From positions 1,189,246-1,253,245 of the forward strand of contig CATQHT010000003.1 in assembly GCA_958296045.1 (NCBI GenBank): DNA of 64,000 nt. The letters run 5' to 3'. Below the pieces are notes generated by a model. The model was given only the letters and a program-made list of their open reading frames with translations. It ran no database searches and had not been told where the DNA came from. The translations under genes were made by a program, and so were the position numbers. Below are positions 36,701 through 44,887 of this stretch, in pieces; the stretch's first letter is position 1, and each line of letters begins with the position of its first letter. Source of the stretch: Rhodothermales bacterium (GTDB taxonomy: Bacteria > Bacteroidota > Rhodothermia > Rhodothermales > Bin80).

Positions 36701-38103
36701 GCGGTAAGTGTATCCGTAGATGGAGCATCCCAATTCGTGTCGACGCTCAAGCCGTAGTCAAAGCTGTCGTCGATAGCTACACGTAAATTGGAGAGTCGAT
36801 CCGCTCCAATGGTAAAGCCGAAATCGGGATCACTGATGAGGGCCTCGGAGACAATGTAACCCACATCGTTGGACATCGGCATTGCGTCGGCCGCAACTTC
36901 GTTACCCCCTACGGTCGGCAATATCTCATGTTGGCCTTGGGCGGGATACAGCGCGGACAGCGGCAACACCACGCATGCCGCTATCACGACAGCCATGGTC
37001 ATTCCAGCCGAGCTCAGGCTCCGACGGTACAACGACGAATTAAGAATGGCCGCTAGGCGGCTTTCCAACTGGGCGTGCCGGGCCATGGCCACCGCCGCCA
37101 CCGCCGGTCTTTTCGCCAGATACAACGAACGAGCAGTCTCCAGCAAGATCTCGGCATACGTAGATGGCTGCATGCCGGCAGACAGTACCAAGTCGTCGGA
37201 AGCCCGCTCCCGCTCAATGTGCGATTGACGAGCAGCTACCCACACCAAGGGATTAAACCAGTTGAAGGCGCAGGCAACTTGCGTTAAGAATTGCATCAGG
37301 CAGTCGCGGCGTTTGACGTGCGCCAGCTCATGGAGTAACACCATCTGGCGGTGCTGGTCGTCCCACGTCTTTGCCACCTCTGGCAGGATGATGACAGATC
37401 GCCATAGGCCGACGCTCAACGGAACAGCCGTCCACACGCTCCAACGAAGCCCCACCGTCCGCCTCAGGCCAAGCCGGTTGGCCATATCTCCAGCCAACGT
37501 GTGCCAATCGTCGTCGCGCACAATCGTTCCTCGGCTAACGAGAAGGTGCACGCCAGCGTGTGCAATGGCCATCCGAACCAGCACGAACAGCAGCCCCGCC
37601 AGCCACACCAGAAACACCCAAGTCGACCAATGGAAATCGAGACTTGTAAAAAGGCCCGATGCGGCCGCGTCCAAAGGAGGAGGGGCTTCAGCCCGCTCCA
37701 CATGCGCCGATGCCGCAGCCGCGGGAGTGGACCCTTCGCTGACTGTCGACAGCGTCGGTGACGCCTTAGCCGGCACAGCCATCGGAGCATCCAGAAGCGG
37801 AAGTGGGGCCGATCTCACTTGCGGAACCGCATGCCGAGCTTCCTGAAACGGAACGGCCGTTTGGGGAACAAGGCCGGTCTGCCAATGCGGCAGCAGTGCC
37901 GATAGCACCGGCAGCGCGAGCAGACTCAAAAGCCCCGCGCACCACACCATATGGCGGACTGCTGCCGAACTGCGCCGCAAGGCACATACCATGAGCGCGG
38001 CCACAGTCAATAACAGCATACCCTTGACAAACAGCACCAGCATCGACGCGAACCAAGCACTCATGTTGGCAGGAAACTGGGAGAACTCAAGTAACATGTC
38101 CAT
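33781..38103 (-). CDS. BlaR1-like M56 metallopeptidase with giant 29-residue repeat array
   Basis: A 1440-residue membrane sensor peptidase. Residues 1-345 form the M56 domain, with membrane helices (VLFVKGMLLLTVAALMVCAL; LLSLLALPVLSALL; TWVFLVWLAGLLFVLVRMAI). The zinc site is HELAHVKRRDC at about 255, with the downstream ERERASDD. Another helix follows at about 360-380. Residues 548-1357 are 28 repeats of 29 residues, almost identical (LVLAQNDVDPEQVRAFQ, then AAGLGDMSAHEL). Two or three diverged units flank each side. In BlaR1/MecR1 the peptidase cleaves the partner BlaI repressor when the sensor domain is triggered. Here the penicillin-binding sensor is replaced by helical repeats, which probably face the periplasm and bind a protein or ligand. 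It starts 2 bp after the blaI-like gene. Confidence 0.9.
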   Translation of the reverse strand: MDMLLEFSQFPANMSAWFASMLVLFVKGMLLLTVAALMVCALRRSSAAVRHMVWCAGLLSLLALPVLSALLPHWQTGLVPQTAVPFQEARHAVPQVRSAPLPLLDAPMAVPAKASPTLSTVSEGSTPAAAASAHVERAEAPPPLDAAASGLFTSLDFHWSTWVFLVWLAGLLFVLVRMAIAHAGVHLLVSRGTIVRDDDWHTLAGDMANRLGLRRTVGLRWSVWTAVPLSVGLWRSVIILPEVAKTWDDQHRQMVLLHELAHVKRRDCLMQFLTQVACAFNWFNPLVWVAARQSHIERERASDDLVLSAGMQPSTYAEILLETARSLYLAKRPAVAAVAMARHAQLESRLAAILNSSLYRRSLSSAGMTMAVVIAACVVLPLSALYPAQGQHEILPTVGGNEVAADAMPMSNDVGYIVSEALISDPDFGFTIGADRLSNLRVAIDDSFDYGLSVDTNWDAPSTDTLTAAQRRMLRNRYGIDSTFIYAIESLGFTNLDVSEFITLAEHNINPEYIRTMQGFGLVGLTVDDLVLLVQNGVGPEYARTMQAAGLGDLSAHELLVLAQNDVDPEQVRAFQAAGLGDMSAHEFLVLAHNDVDPEQVRAFQAAGLGDMSAHELLVLAQNDVDPEQVRAFQAAGLGDMSAHEFLVLAQNDVDPEQVRAFQAAGLGDMSAQELLVLAQNDVDPEQVRAFQAAGLGDMSAQELLVLAQNDVDPAQVRAFQAAGLGDMSAHEFLVLAQNDVDPAQVRAFQAAGLGDMSAHELLVLAQNDVDPAQVRAFQAAGLGDMSAHEFLVLAQNDVDPAQVRAFQAAGLGDMSAHEFLVLAQNDVDPAQVRAFEAAGLGDMSAHEFLVLAQNDVDPAQVRAFQAAGLGDMSAHEFLVLAQNDVDPEQVRAFQAAGLGDMSAHELLVLAQNDVDPEQVRAFQAAGLGDMSAHEFLVLAQNGVDPEQVRAFQAAGLGDMSAHEFLVLAQNGVDPEQVRAFQAAGLGDMSAHELLVLAQNGVDPEQVRAFQAAGLGDMSAHELLVLAQNGVDPEQVRAFQAAGLGDMSAHELLVLAHNDVDPEWIRAFQAAGLGDMSAHELLVLAQNDVDPEQIRAFQAAGLGDMSAHELLVLAQNDVDPEQIRAFQAAGLGDMSAHELLVLAQNGVDPEQVRAFQVAGVGDMSAHELLVLAQNGVDPEQVRAFQAAGLGDMSAHELLVLAQNGVDPEQVRAFQAAGLGDMSAHELLVLAQNDVDPEQVRAFQVAGLGDMSAHELLVLAQNGVDPEQVRAFQAAGLGDMSAHELLVLAQNDVDPEQFRAFQAAGLGDMSAHQLLVLAHNDVDPEWIRAFQAAGLGDMSAHELLVLADIDLEYIRDIQAIGFVDLTASNLIKLVKHDVTPEYIRAMRDLGLLDVTIDGLLALAKYKVDPDFIRGLRAAGFTGLTVSEVVAEAKKAMRVREE
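34033..36462 (-). repeat. 28 tandem 87-bp repeats inside the M56 gene
   Basis: Exactly 2430 bp: 27 units of 87 bp and one terminal unit of 81 bp. It encodes 28 copies of a 29-residue helical motif with only a handful of variable positions (HEL/HEF, QND/QNG/HND, DPEQ/DPAQ, RAFQ/RAFE). DNA identity between neighbours is very high, including synonymous sites, so the array has been recently expanded or homogenised. Confidence 0.97.
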
Positions 38104-38105
38104 AG

Positions 38106-38498
38106 CTATTGCCCTTGTTTTCTGGCCTGTTCAATCAAGCCGGAGAGATGATCGAAATCGCTTTCGGTAAGATCCGCTCTTTTCAGGTCGAGCAGCGACG
38201 CTACAGCTTGCTTCGCCGAGCCACTGAAGAACATTTGCACCAAATAGTTCATGGCTGAACGACCTGCTTCTGCAGGAGAAAGCGTCGGCACATAGATGTA
38301 GCGCCCGCGCTGCCGGCGGTGGTGGAGATGGCCCTTCTCCTCCAGGATGCGAAGCATAGCCCGCACACCCGAATAACTCGGGGGATCCTCGATGCCCTCC
38401 ATCACTTCGGCGGCCGTGGCCTGATTCTGCCGGTAAATGAACGCCATAATCTGACGCTCGCGGCGCCCCAGGTCCATCGGAGATGTACTCGTTTTCAT
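38106..38498 (-). CDS. BlaI/MecI/CopY family transcriptional repressor
   Basis: A 130-residue winged-helix repressor. Its N-terminus has LGRRERQIMAFIYRQNQATAAEVMEGI, then YSGVRAMLRILEEKGHLHHRRQRGRYIYVP, the classic BlaI DNA-binding domain. The C-terminal helical dimerisation and cleavage part includes MNYLVQMFFSGSAKQAVASLLD. It would bind the palindrome in its own promoter and be cleaved by the M56 peptidase encoded just behind it. No beta-lactamase gene is nearby, so the regulated target is not obvious. Confidence 0.92.
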   Translation of the reverse strand: MKTSTSPMDLGRRERQIMAFIYRQNQATAAEVMEGIEDPPSYSGVRAMLRILEEKGHLHHRRQRGRYIYVPTLSPAEAGRSAMNYLVQMFFSGSAKQAVASLLDLKRADLTESDFDHLSGLIEQARKQGQ

Positions 38499-38539
38499 TG
38501 GTTCACCCGTATGGGAGTAGGCTCAGCAGTCTGCTAGAC

Positions 38540-38561
38540 AGATGCTAATATACTAGCATCT
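38540..38561. promoter_or_regulatory. Palindromic operator for the BlaI-type repressor
   Basis: Arms AGATGCTA and TAGCATCT are perfectly inverted around a 6-bp centre. It is located 42 bp before the repressor start and lies over the -10 element, as expected for autorepression. Confidence 0.75.
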
Positions 38562-38575
38562 ACGGTCAATGTCAA
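38547..38575 (-). promoter_or_regulatory. Sigma-70-type promoter of the blaI-M56 operon
   Basis: On the minus strand, TTGACA (38570-38575) is followed by 17 bp and TATATT (38547-38552). This is a near-perfect sigma-70 consensus, which is uncommon in Bacteroidota. The operator palindrome covers the -10 hexamer and part of the spacer. Confidence 0.75.
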
Positions 38576-38885
38576 GCGAGGTTGCACACGCGTCAGAGCT
38601 CCATGCCAGTTTCTTGTGCTCCGTCACGCGTTGATTTGCGGTTAGACAGACTTAACCCGACTTCGTCACGTTACCCAGCCTCACGGCTATAGGCCAGCCT
38701 AACGTGCATCCCGTAGGGCCGGAATCGGACAATACTTGGTCGTTATTGGGCAACTATCGTGAAGCAACAACGAGTTCGGCGACATACGACTGCAAAGCGC
38801 CACATATGTCGCAATTGGCCACCATTCTAGGGGTTGTGGGCAGCAACCATGCCCATGGAGTGTATTTTGAAGTCCGATGAATGTC

Positions 38886-39690
38886 TGGGCGATCACATCG
38901 CACGTCAATAACGGCGAGGTGCGCTGGGGTTACCGCCTCGTGCATTCGAACGGCATCGGCGGCATGATTCGGCAGACCCTCCTGTTAAACTCCGGTGTAG
39001 GTGTCGACGTGCAGCGTTAGAAATGGCCCCACTCGTGGAGCTCATCTCGTATCGCTACCTGCGGCAGTAGGTGATGAACCCAATTGCGGAGCGAATGAAG
39101 GTCATCGAGGCGATCTGTGTGAAGCTGCAAGGGTCGGGGGATCTATCGATGCGAAGTCGAACACTACGGAGTCAGCGTTTGCCGCGGCGGACGTTGATAC
39201 GCTGGATTAGTCGGAGCCCCCGTGTTAAGCAGTAGGCGAACGCGTCAGCCTGAAAGCCCTGCAGTAAATGGGATTCAAGCATATGCTGATGCAGGCCAGT
39301 GTCGGCGAGCGCGATGCACACGTCGCACTCAGCGCCGTGGTCGCGCGGATGCGCCGCCCATCCAGTGATTAGGCCATACATGCCTGGCTGCACGAGCATT
39401 TAGGATTGTAGGAGCCCCTGGGACTTAACCTTTACAATGGCGAATCACTTGCGAAGCTGTACCGAATCCATTATGTGCTCTACGCGCACCGCCGCGCGTT
39501 CATGCGCGGATTGTTTGCCCAAAATCGAACCCTCTGAATCTGCAGGATACCGTGAATCTGTACGGCCTGACCCACACGCACTACACGCGTACCCAGGCTG
39601 GCGAGCACCTGACGTACGTACGTTCTAAGCAACGGCGCTCCGATAGCCCCTTGGTGACGCTTGCGCTGGCACCTAGGCGAGCTGTAAAAC
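38886..39690 (+). pseudogene. Decayed IS1634-family transposase
   Basis: Translation with frame changes gives pieces of an IS1634-type transposase in the right order: GYRLVHSN...IRQTLLLNSG near 38920, then VELISYRYLRQQ, then ALSAVVARMRRPSSD-AIHAWLHEHLGL-EPLG. These are followed by LYRIHYVLYAHRRAFMRGLF near 39470 and NLQDTVNLYGLTHTHY. The last piece is RSKQRRSDSPLVTLALA near 39640, matching the family's GRSKEKRSDCPLVTLAL. At least four stops and two frame changes interrupt it. The catalytic core beyond 39690 is gone, cut by the DUF2461 gene region. It is an old, dead insertion. Confidence 0.6.
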
Positions 39691-39706
39691 CAACATCAGA
39701 TGCCCG

Positions 39707-40381
39707 TCACCATGGCAAGCCCAGCGCACCAGTGATGAACTGCATCAAGGGCGCACCCTGGAGAAAACTCGCCTCGAGAATCTCAGGCAGATGCGCATCC
39801 AAAACCTCCTCCTCTGAGAGCGGCCGCGAAGCAATAAAGTGCTTTCGGCGAAGATCAGCAGCACAAGGGAGATCTTTGGAGAATCCGCGCGGCATACGCT
39901 TGAGCCGTTCGTCATCGGTGGACAGATGCATAGGACCACCCAAGGCATCTCTGATGGCGCGCCACCGAGGCGGATCGTCCACTATCGCCCGCCGGATAGC
40001 GGTCAGCGTGCGTGTGTCGGGTCCCCAGATGCCAGCGGCAGCAAAGCAACTTTGGGACTCCAAATGAAGGTAGAATCCCGGCGCATGCGCACCGCGCCCA
40101 GCCGCATGCCGAAAATGCACACCAGCATGGGTCTTGTACGGTGACTTGTCCTTAGAAAAGCGCGTGTCACGATAAATCCTGAACAGGGATCCACCGACTT
40201 TTGGCACCGCATGGTAATGCGGGCTGATGCGGTGAAGTGGTCCCTCAAAATCACGGATAAGCTGTAGCAACGGCTCCTTCACATGTCTGTCGTACCGCCA
40301 CCTGTGAGCCTTAAACCACGCGCGATCGTTGTGGGCGGCAAGGTCCACCAAAAACTCAAACAGCTCCTTAGCAATCGGCAT
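39707..40381 (-). CDS. DUF2461 family protein
   Basis: A 224-residue protein with all marks of DUF2461 (TIGR02453): ELFEFLVDLAAHNDRAWFKAHRWRYDRHVKEPL, then RIYRDTRFSKDKSPYKTHAGVHFRH, GFYLHLE and KRMPRGFSKDLP. Members are found across bacteria and fungi. No biochemical function is established for the family. It is predicted cytoplasmic. It is divergent from the PLP-enzyme gene and lies next to a decayed transposase. Confidence 0.9.
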   Translation of the reverse strand: MPIAKELFEFLVDLAAHNDRAWFKAHRWRYDRHVKEPLLQLIRDFEGPLHRISPHYHAVPKVGGSLFRIYRDTRFSKDKSPYKTHAGVHFRHAAGRGAHAPGFYLHLESQSCFAAAGIWGPDTRTLTAIRRAIVDDPPRWRAIRDALGGPMHLSTDDERLKRMPRGFSKDLPCAADLRRKHFIASRPLSEEEVLDAHLPEILEASFLQGAPLMQFITGALGLPW

Positions 40382-40615
40382 GCACTACGGCATTTGTTCA
40401 GGCATCGCTACATGTTACGCTCGGTCCGGCTGGGTGGATACGTCTGCACGATATATTCGGCAAATCCTTTCCACTTCGATCCGTGCACCGGAGGCACAGC
40501 TACTTCGGCCTGCCCCGTTACCGCAACGGCTACGCTCCAGACGCGGCGCGTAGCACCTGTGCACTGCCGCGGCAGTGGCCCACTGCCTACCTTTTGGCAA
40601 CAATCAACGTAGACT

Positions 40616-41806
40616 ATGAAGGACTGCAGTTTTCGAACGCACGCTATCCATGGCGGAGAGGGGCGCCACGCGCCCGGGCGCCCAGTATCCCCGCCCCTGC
40701 ATATGGCCAACTCGTTCATGACCGAAGCCGATATGGACTTCTCGGCCGAACGTCTCACGCCGGATGCGCCCTATATCTACACCCGGTGGGGTAACCCTAC
40801 CGTCGCCATGCTGGAGCAGCGCGTAGCACTCTTAGAAGGTGCCGAAGAAGGCCTGTGCTTTAGCAGCGGTATGGCAGCTATCACCGGGCTTTTCACCCAC
40901 CTCCTAGGAGCGGGTGACCACCTGATCATGTCGGATGTGGCGTATGCGGGTGCCGTCGAATACACCTACGACCTGTTGCCGCAGATGGGAGTCGAAGTGA
41001 CCCATGTTGATATGTCGGATACCCAGATGGTCCAGGAGGCGGTGCGCCCCAACACCCGCCTCATCCATATGGAAACGCCCTGCAATCCGATCCTGCGCCT
41101 AGCGGACATCGCAGCGATTGCCCAAGTGGCCCACAGCGCGGGCGCGCTCCTGGCTGTAGACTCCACCTTCGCCTCCCCAGTCCTGACCCGACCGCTGGAG
41201 CACGGAGCAGACTTTGTCATCCATTCCATGACGAAGTACCTGGGCGGCCACGGCGATGCGATTGGCGGCATCATCGTCGGACGCCATGCCCTGGTTGGCC
41301 CCATACGGACACGCATCGGCATCCACGCCGGTGGCGTGCTGAGTCCCTTCAATGCATGGCTCATTCTACGCGGTTTAGCAACGTTGTCGCTGCGTATGGA
41401 CGCCCACTGCGCAAGTACTTTGGAGATAGCCACACGTCTGGCGGACCACCCGCGCGTACATCAGGTAACCTATCCGGGGCTGGCCGACTTTCCGCAGGTC
41501 GACTTAGCCTTGCGCCAGATGGCAGGCCCCGGCGGGATGCTGACGTTCCAAGTTCAGGACGGCGAAGCAATGGCACGTCAGCTGCAGAAGCGGCTCGCAC
41601 TGATCAGCTATGCGGTATCCCTTGGGCATGTGCATAGCCTGATCTACTACATCGGTACCGATCCCATGATGGAGTCGTCCTTTCACCTTAAAGGAGACAA
41701 CCTCCGGTCATATCGGTCCTTTGCTGGTGATGGGATCTTTCGCATATCGGTAGGACTTGAGGATCCAAACGACCTCTGCGGTGACCTGTGGCAGGCGCTG
41801 GGCTAG
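40616..41806 (+). CDS. Cys/Met metabolism PLP-dependent enzyme (cystathionine gamma-synthase/lyase family)
   Basis: A 396-residue gamma-family PLP enzyme. It shows YTRWGNPTVAMLEQRVALLEGAE, then CFSSGMAAI, ETPCNP and LAVDSTFASPVL. The Schiff-base lysine is in VIHSMTKYLGGHGDAIGG (about residue 210), and SVGLEDPNDLCGDL ends it. Members include cystathionine gamma-synthase, cystathionine gamma-lyase, O-acetylhomoserine sulfhydrylase and methionine gamma-lyase. Sequence alone does not separate them safely, and no other sulfur-metabolism gene is near. Its stop overlaps the hpnE stop on the other strand in the same CTAG (41803-41806). Confidence 0.92.
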   Translation: MKDCSFRTHAIHGGEGRHAPGRPVSPPLHMANSFMTEADMDFSAERLTPDAPYIYTRWGNPTVAMLEQRVALLEGAEEGLCFSSGMAAITGLFTHLLGAGDHLIMSDVAYAGAVEYTYDLLPQMGVEVTHVDMSDTQMVQEAVRPNTRLIHMETPCNPILRLADIAAIAQVAHSAGALLAVDSTFASPVLTRPLEHGADFVIHSMTKYLGGHGDAIGGIIVGRHALVGPIRTRIGIHAGGVLSPFNAWLILRGLATLSLRMDAHCASTLEIATRLADHPRVHQVTYPGLADFPQVDLALRQMAGPGGMLTFQVQDGEAMARQLQKRLALISYAVSLGHVHSLIYYIGTDPMMESSFHLKGDNLRSYRSFAGDGIFRISVGLEDPNDLCGDLWQALG

Positions 41807-43077
41807 CGCTGCCGCCAGCGGACAGCGTGCTCAGCTGCGGCAAAGCCGGATCGTACGGCCCCCTCGATGGTGGCCGGGAGCCCCGTATCGGTCCAGTCTC
41901 CGGCCAGGACCACATTCCTTACCCACGTAGATGTGCCTGGTCGCCGTATTGCATTGCCTGGAGTCTGCCGGAACGTGGCCTGCCTTTCCTTTATGATACG
42001 CCAGCGCGGCAACGGATCTTCGGGTATGCCCAGCGCCTGAGCTGTGTCGCGCCAAAGGCGGCTCGCCAGCGCCGCCCCATCCTGCCGTACCAGTGCTCCG
42101 GCCGCGCTTACAGTGACAGAGGCAATATCCTCACGCAGAAAGACCCACTGCGCCATGCCTCCCACTAGGCCCGTCAGTGGAGCGGGCCTGTAACGCACCG
42201 CCTCGGGATGCTCCAGACGATAATGAGCGTTCACGATGGCACTATGCCCACGGGGCACCCGCAAGCTGCCCAAAAGTCGCTGGGCGACCTCTGGCGGGAC
42301 GCCAAGAATCACGGTGTCACGCGGCCCGCACTCGACCGTGGCATGGCCGAATACCAACTCCACCACCACGTTGCTCCGCATGGCCAGAGCCTCAAGCCTT
42401 GTCGACAGATGCACCTGTGCGCCCTGAGATTCGATCAAGGTGATAGCCGGCGTCACCAACGCTTCTGACAACCCCCGCCGCGCGACGCAGGGTCGGCAAT
42501 ACCGTTCGCCGCGCAGAAACGTTTCCAGAAGCACCGGCCGTAGCAGGCACGCCGCGCCTTCACTCGCCGGCGCATTAAGAGCGCCCACGGCCAATGGCTC
42601 CACAAAACGCTCGAAGAGGCGACCAGCCTTGCCTGAAGCTTGGTGCACCGTGGCATCCGTAGGTGCGACCAGGTAGCGCAGCAGTCGGAGATATTCCCAG
42701 GCGCCCGTACCCGGAATCCGGCGCTGACGACTGAATACCTGCCCCAAAAAACGGACCGAGCCCGGACGCACACACCAGCGCTCGCCACTGCGCACATCAA
42801 CAAACGGAAATTCTGCCCGCCTTGGCTCAATGAAGGCATCGCCAGATCCTATCCACCGCACGTACCGGGCCACCGAGCGATTGCCGCTCAAAAGCAGGTG
42901 GTTACCATTATCTATGGTGCGATCCAGCCGGGCGTCATAAAAGGAGCGGCACCTGCCACCCGCATGGCGAGCCGCCTCATACAGGCGCACAGGAACACCG
43001 CGGCGCACCAGGGCAACCGCAGCCGCCAGCCCAGCCATGCCAGCCCCGACAACATGCACCACGCCTGACGCACTCAC
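41803..43077 (-). CDS. hpnE: Hydroxysqualene dehydroxylase HpnE
   Basis: A 424-residue flavoprotein of the amine-oxidase/phytoene-desaturase superfamily. The FAD-binding Rossmann motif is at the start (VHVVGAGMAGLAAAVALVRRG...LYEAARHAGGRCRSF). The HpnE-typical TIDNGNHLLLSGN follows, and the closing FAD motif VLAGDWTDTGLPATIEGAVRSGFAAA is at the C-terminus. It reduces hydroxysqualene to squalene with FADH2. The GTG start overlaps the hpnD stop (GTGA), so the operon order is hpnC-hpnD-hpnE, as in other bacteria. Confidence 0.94.
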   Translation of the reverse strand: MSASGVVHVVGAGMAGLAAAVALVRRGVPVRLYEAARHAGGRCRSFYDARLDRTIDNGNHLLLSGNRSVARYVRWIGSGDAFIEPRRAEFPFVDVRSGERWCVRPGSVRFLGQVFSRQRRIPGTGAWEYLRLLRYLVAPTDATVHQASGKAGRLFERFVEPLAVGALNAPASEGAACLLRPVLLETFLRGERYCRPCVARRGLSEALVTPAITLIESQGAQVHLSTRLEALAMRSNVVVELVFGHATVECGPRDTVILGVPPEVAQRLLGSLRVPRGHSAIVNAHYRLEHPEAVRYRPAPLTGLVGGMAQWVFLREDIASVTVSAAGALVRQDGAALASRLWRDTAQALGIPEDPLPRWRIIKERQATFRQTPGNAIRRPGTSTWVRNVVLAGDWTDTGLPATIEGAVRSGFAAAEHAVRWRQR

Positions 43078-43961
43078 CGTAGCCCGTCACGCAGGATGAG
43101 CCACACTCGACGAGCCGCGCTAGGTCGCACCCCACGATCCCAACGGCGCCACCCGTGGGCCATCAGACAACGGAGCGTATCCTCATAGATGACTTTCATC
43201 AGGGCAGGAGGGCGCGTACGCCACCAGGGCAACTCCTGCATATAGCGCTTAGCCTCCGCAAACTGATGCAGCGCTGTCTGCGCCAAAGCGGCGCAAGCCG
43301 GTGCCACGCCAGGACGCTCCAAAAGGCCAGTTACCTGTTCATCCCAGGCGCCGTACCTTGCCAACAGGTCCTGAGGGAGATATAATCGATCCAAGCCGAG
43401 GTCCTCTTGGACATCGCGCAGGATGTTGGTGAGCTGAAAGGCGTTTCCCAAAGCCAGTGCAAAGCGTCGCCCGGGAGGCTGACTCAGCCCGAAGATGTGG
43501 ATGCACAGCACGCCGACGGACCCGGCAACCTGGCGGCAGTACCTGAAAAGCTCCCCGGTCGTCTTTATCCGAACACGCCCTTGGGCATCCCTTTCCATGC
43601 CGCTGATAAGAGCGTGAAACTCCTCTTTGGGTAGTCCGAACTCGTGTATACCGTCCTTCAAGGCTAGTGTCACCGGATGTTGGGGCACACCCGCAAACAG
43701 GCGGTCCACCTCCCTTCGCCACTCGGACAGGGCACGCTGCTTCGCCTGGGGCGCCCCCGGACCGTCTGCCACGTTGTCTACAAGTCGCGCAAACGTATAC
43801 ACGGCATAAATGGCGCGGCGGCGGCGCCTGGGCAGCACCCGCATCCCCCACGAAAATGACGACCCGGAATCGTCCACCACCTCCCGCACAAATGTCCGAG
43901 CTTGTACGTACTCGTCCAAAGCCCCCACGGCGCTACCTATATGGAGGTGGACACGGACCAC
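43074..43961 (-). CDS. hpnD: Presqualene diphosphate synthase HpnD
   Basis: A trans-isoprenyl diphosphate synthase of about 295 residues (squalene/phytoene synthase superfamily). The first aspartate motif is in YTFARLVDNVAD and the second in NILRDVQEDLGLDRLYLP. RVRIKTTGELFRYCRQVAGSVG lies between them. It condenses two farnesyl diphosphates to presqualene diphosphate, the first step of the HpnCDE route. The GTG at 43961 is chosen as start. The open frame reaches 44021, but this would put an Arg/Ser-rich tail of no homology deep inside hpnC. With the chosen start it overlaps hpnC by 25 bp. Confidence 0.92.
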   Translation of the reverse strand: MVRVHLHIGSAVGALDEYVQARTFVREVVDDSGSSFSWGMRVLPRRRRRAIYAVYTFARLVDNVADGPGAPQAKQRALSEWRREVDRLFAGVPQHPVTLALKDGIHEFGLPKEEFHALISGMERDAQGRVRIKTTGELFRYCRQVAGSVGVLCIHIFGLSQPPGRRFALALGNAFQLTNILRDVQEDLGLDRLYLPQDLLARYGAWDEQVTGLLERPGVAPACAALAQTALHQFAEAKRYMQELPWWRTRPPALMKVIYEDTLRCLMAHGWRRWDRGVRPSAARRVWLILRDGLR

Positions 43962-44887
43962 GCTCGACGCAGAACTGCGCGTTGCCAGACTGCCGCGGCT
44001 AGGCCGCGAACTACGCACCACGCCTGGGCCCTAGGCCCAAGCACAATGCGCTCCGCCAACGGATCCCGCAAGGCAAGCCTTCGGGTCAGCATCTGCGCCA
44101 TGCAACAGATCACTGACGCCTCCATAGCCAGCCTGAAGCTGGCGAGTTGCACGACAAGTGGCGCCGCCTCCTGCAACAGCGCTCTTACGGACATAAGACA
44201 GCGATCTAAAACCCTGCGCAGCCCGGGCGTAAGGTGCCTTTCGCTAAGCATCTCATACGATGCTCCTTCGACGCGCATCCACTCCTGCGGCAGATAGACC
44301 CGGCTCAAGGTCCGATAGTCCTCCCCGCAGTCCTGCAGATGATTGATAACCTGAAGCGCACAACAGAGACTGTCGGAGGCCGAGTACGCCGCTTGTGGCC
44401 CCCCGTGCAGGTCGACAAGAAAACGCCCAACCGGCACAGCAGATAGCGTGCAGTAGTCCATCAGCTCATTCCATGAAGCATGGCGTGACCTTGTCGCATC
44501 CCATTCAAACGCGTGCACCAAGTCCAGGCCATAGTCGGTTCCGAGCCCACGCTTACGGAGCATGCGGCCAAGCTCGCTGGCTGGGGCCAACGTATTGTCG
44601 ACCGCTGCGTCCGATGTGAGCGCACCCGCAAAAGCACGCAATGTCGTGACCTTGGTCTCTGACGTAAGAGCAGCACTGTCCGCGATGTCGTCAATGGTGC
44701 GCGCAAAACGGTAGAACGCCATCACCACAGGTCGATGACGGGCAGGCAGCAGGAGTGAGGCAACAGGAAAGTTCTCGTCGCCCGCTCTCTTGCCGCTCGA
44801 AGGCCAAGGGGTGGCTACCTGGCGCACACCTCCCTCACGGGGCTGCGCTCGCTCGTCAGATCGGGCTGCACGGCGTGGGCGCGTCAC
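43937..44887 (-). CDS. hpnC: Squalene synthase HpnC (hydroxysqualene-forming)
   Basis: A 316-residue member of the squalene/phytoene synthase superfamily. It contains KRAGDENFPVASLLLPARHRPVVMAFYRFARTIDDIAD with the first aspartate motif and VINHLQDCGEDY with the second, plus SRVYLPQEWM. HpnC converts presqualene diphosphate to hydroxysqualene, which HpnE then reduces. The start is placed at GTG 44887 because it overlaps the upstream stop (GTGA). Conserved sequence begins about 30 residues later, so GTG 44827 is also possible. Confidence 0.92.
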   Translation of the reverse strand: MTRPRRAARSDERAQPREGGVRQVATPWPSSGKRAGDENFPVASLLLPARHRPVVMAFYRFARTIDDIADSAALTSETKVTTLRAFAGALTSDAAVDNTLAPASELGRMLRKRGLGTDYGLDLVHAFEWDATRSRHASWNELMDYCTLSAVPVGRFLVDLHGGPQAAYSASDSLCCALQVINHLQDCGEDYRTLSRVYLPQEWMRVEGASYEMLSERHLTPGLRRVLDRCLMSVRALLQEAAPLVVQLASFRLAMEASVICCMAQMLTRRLALRDPLAERIVLGPRAQAWCVVRGLAAAVWQRAVLRRAWSVSTSI

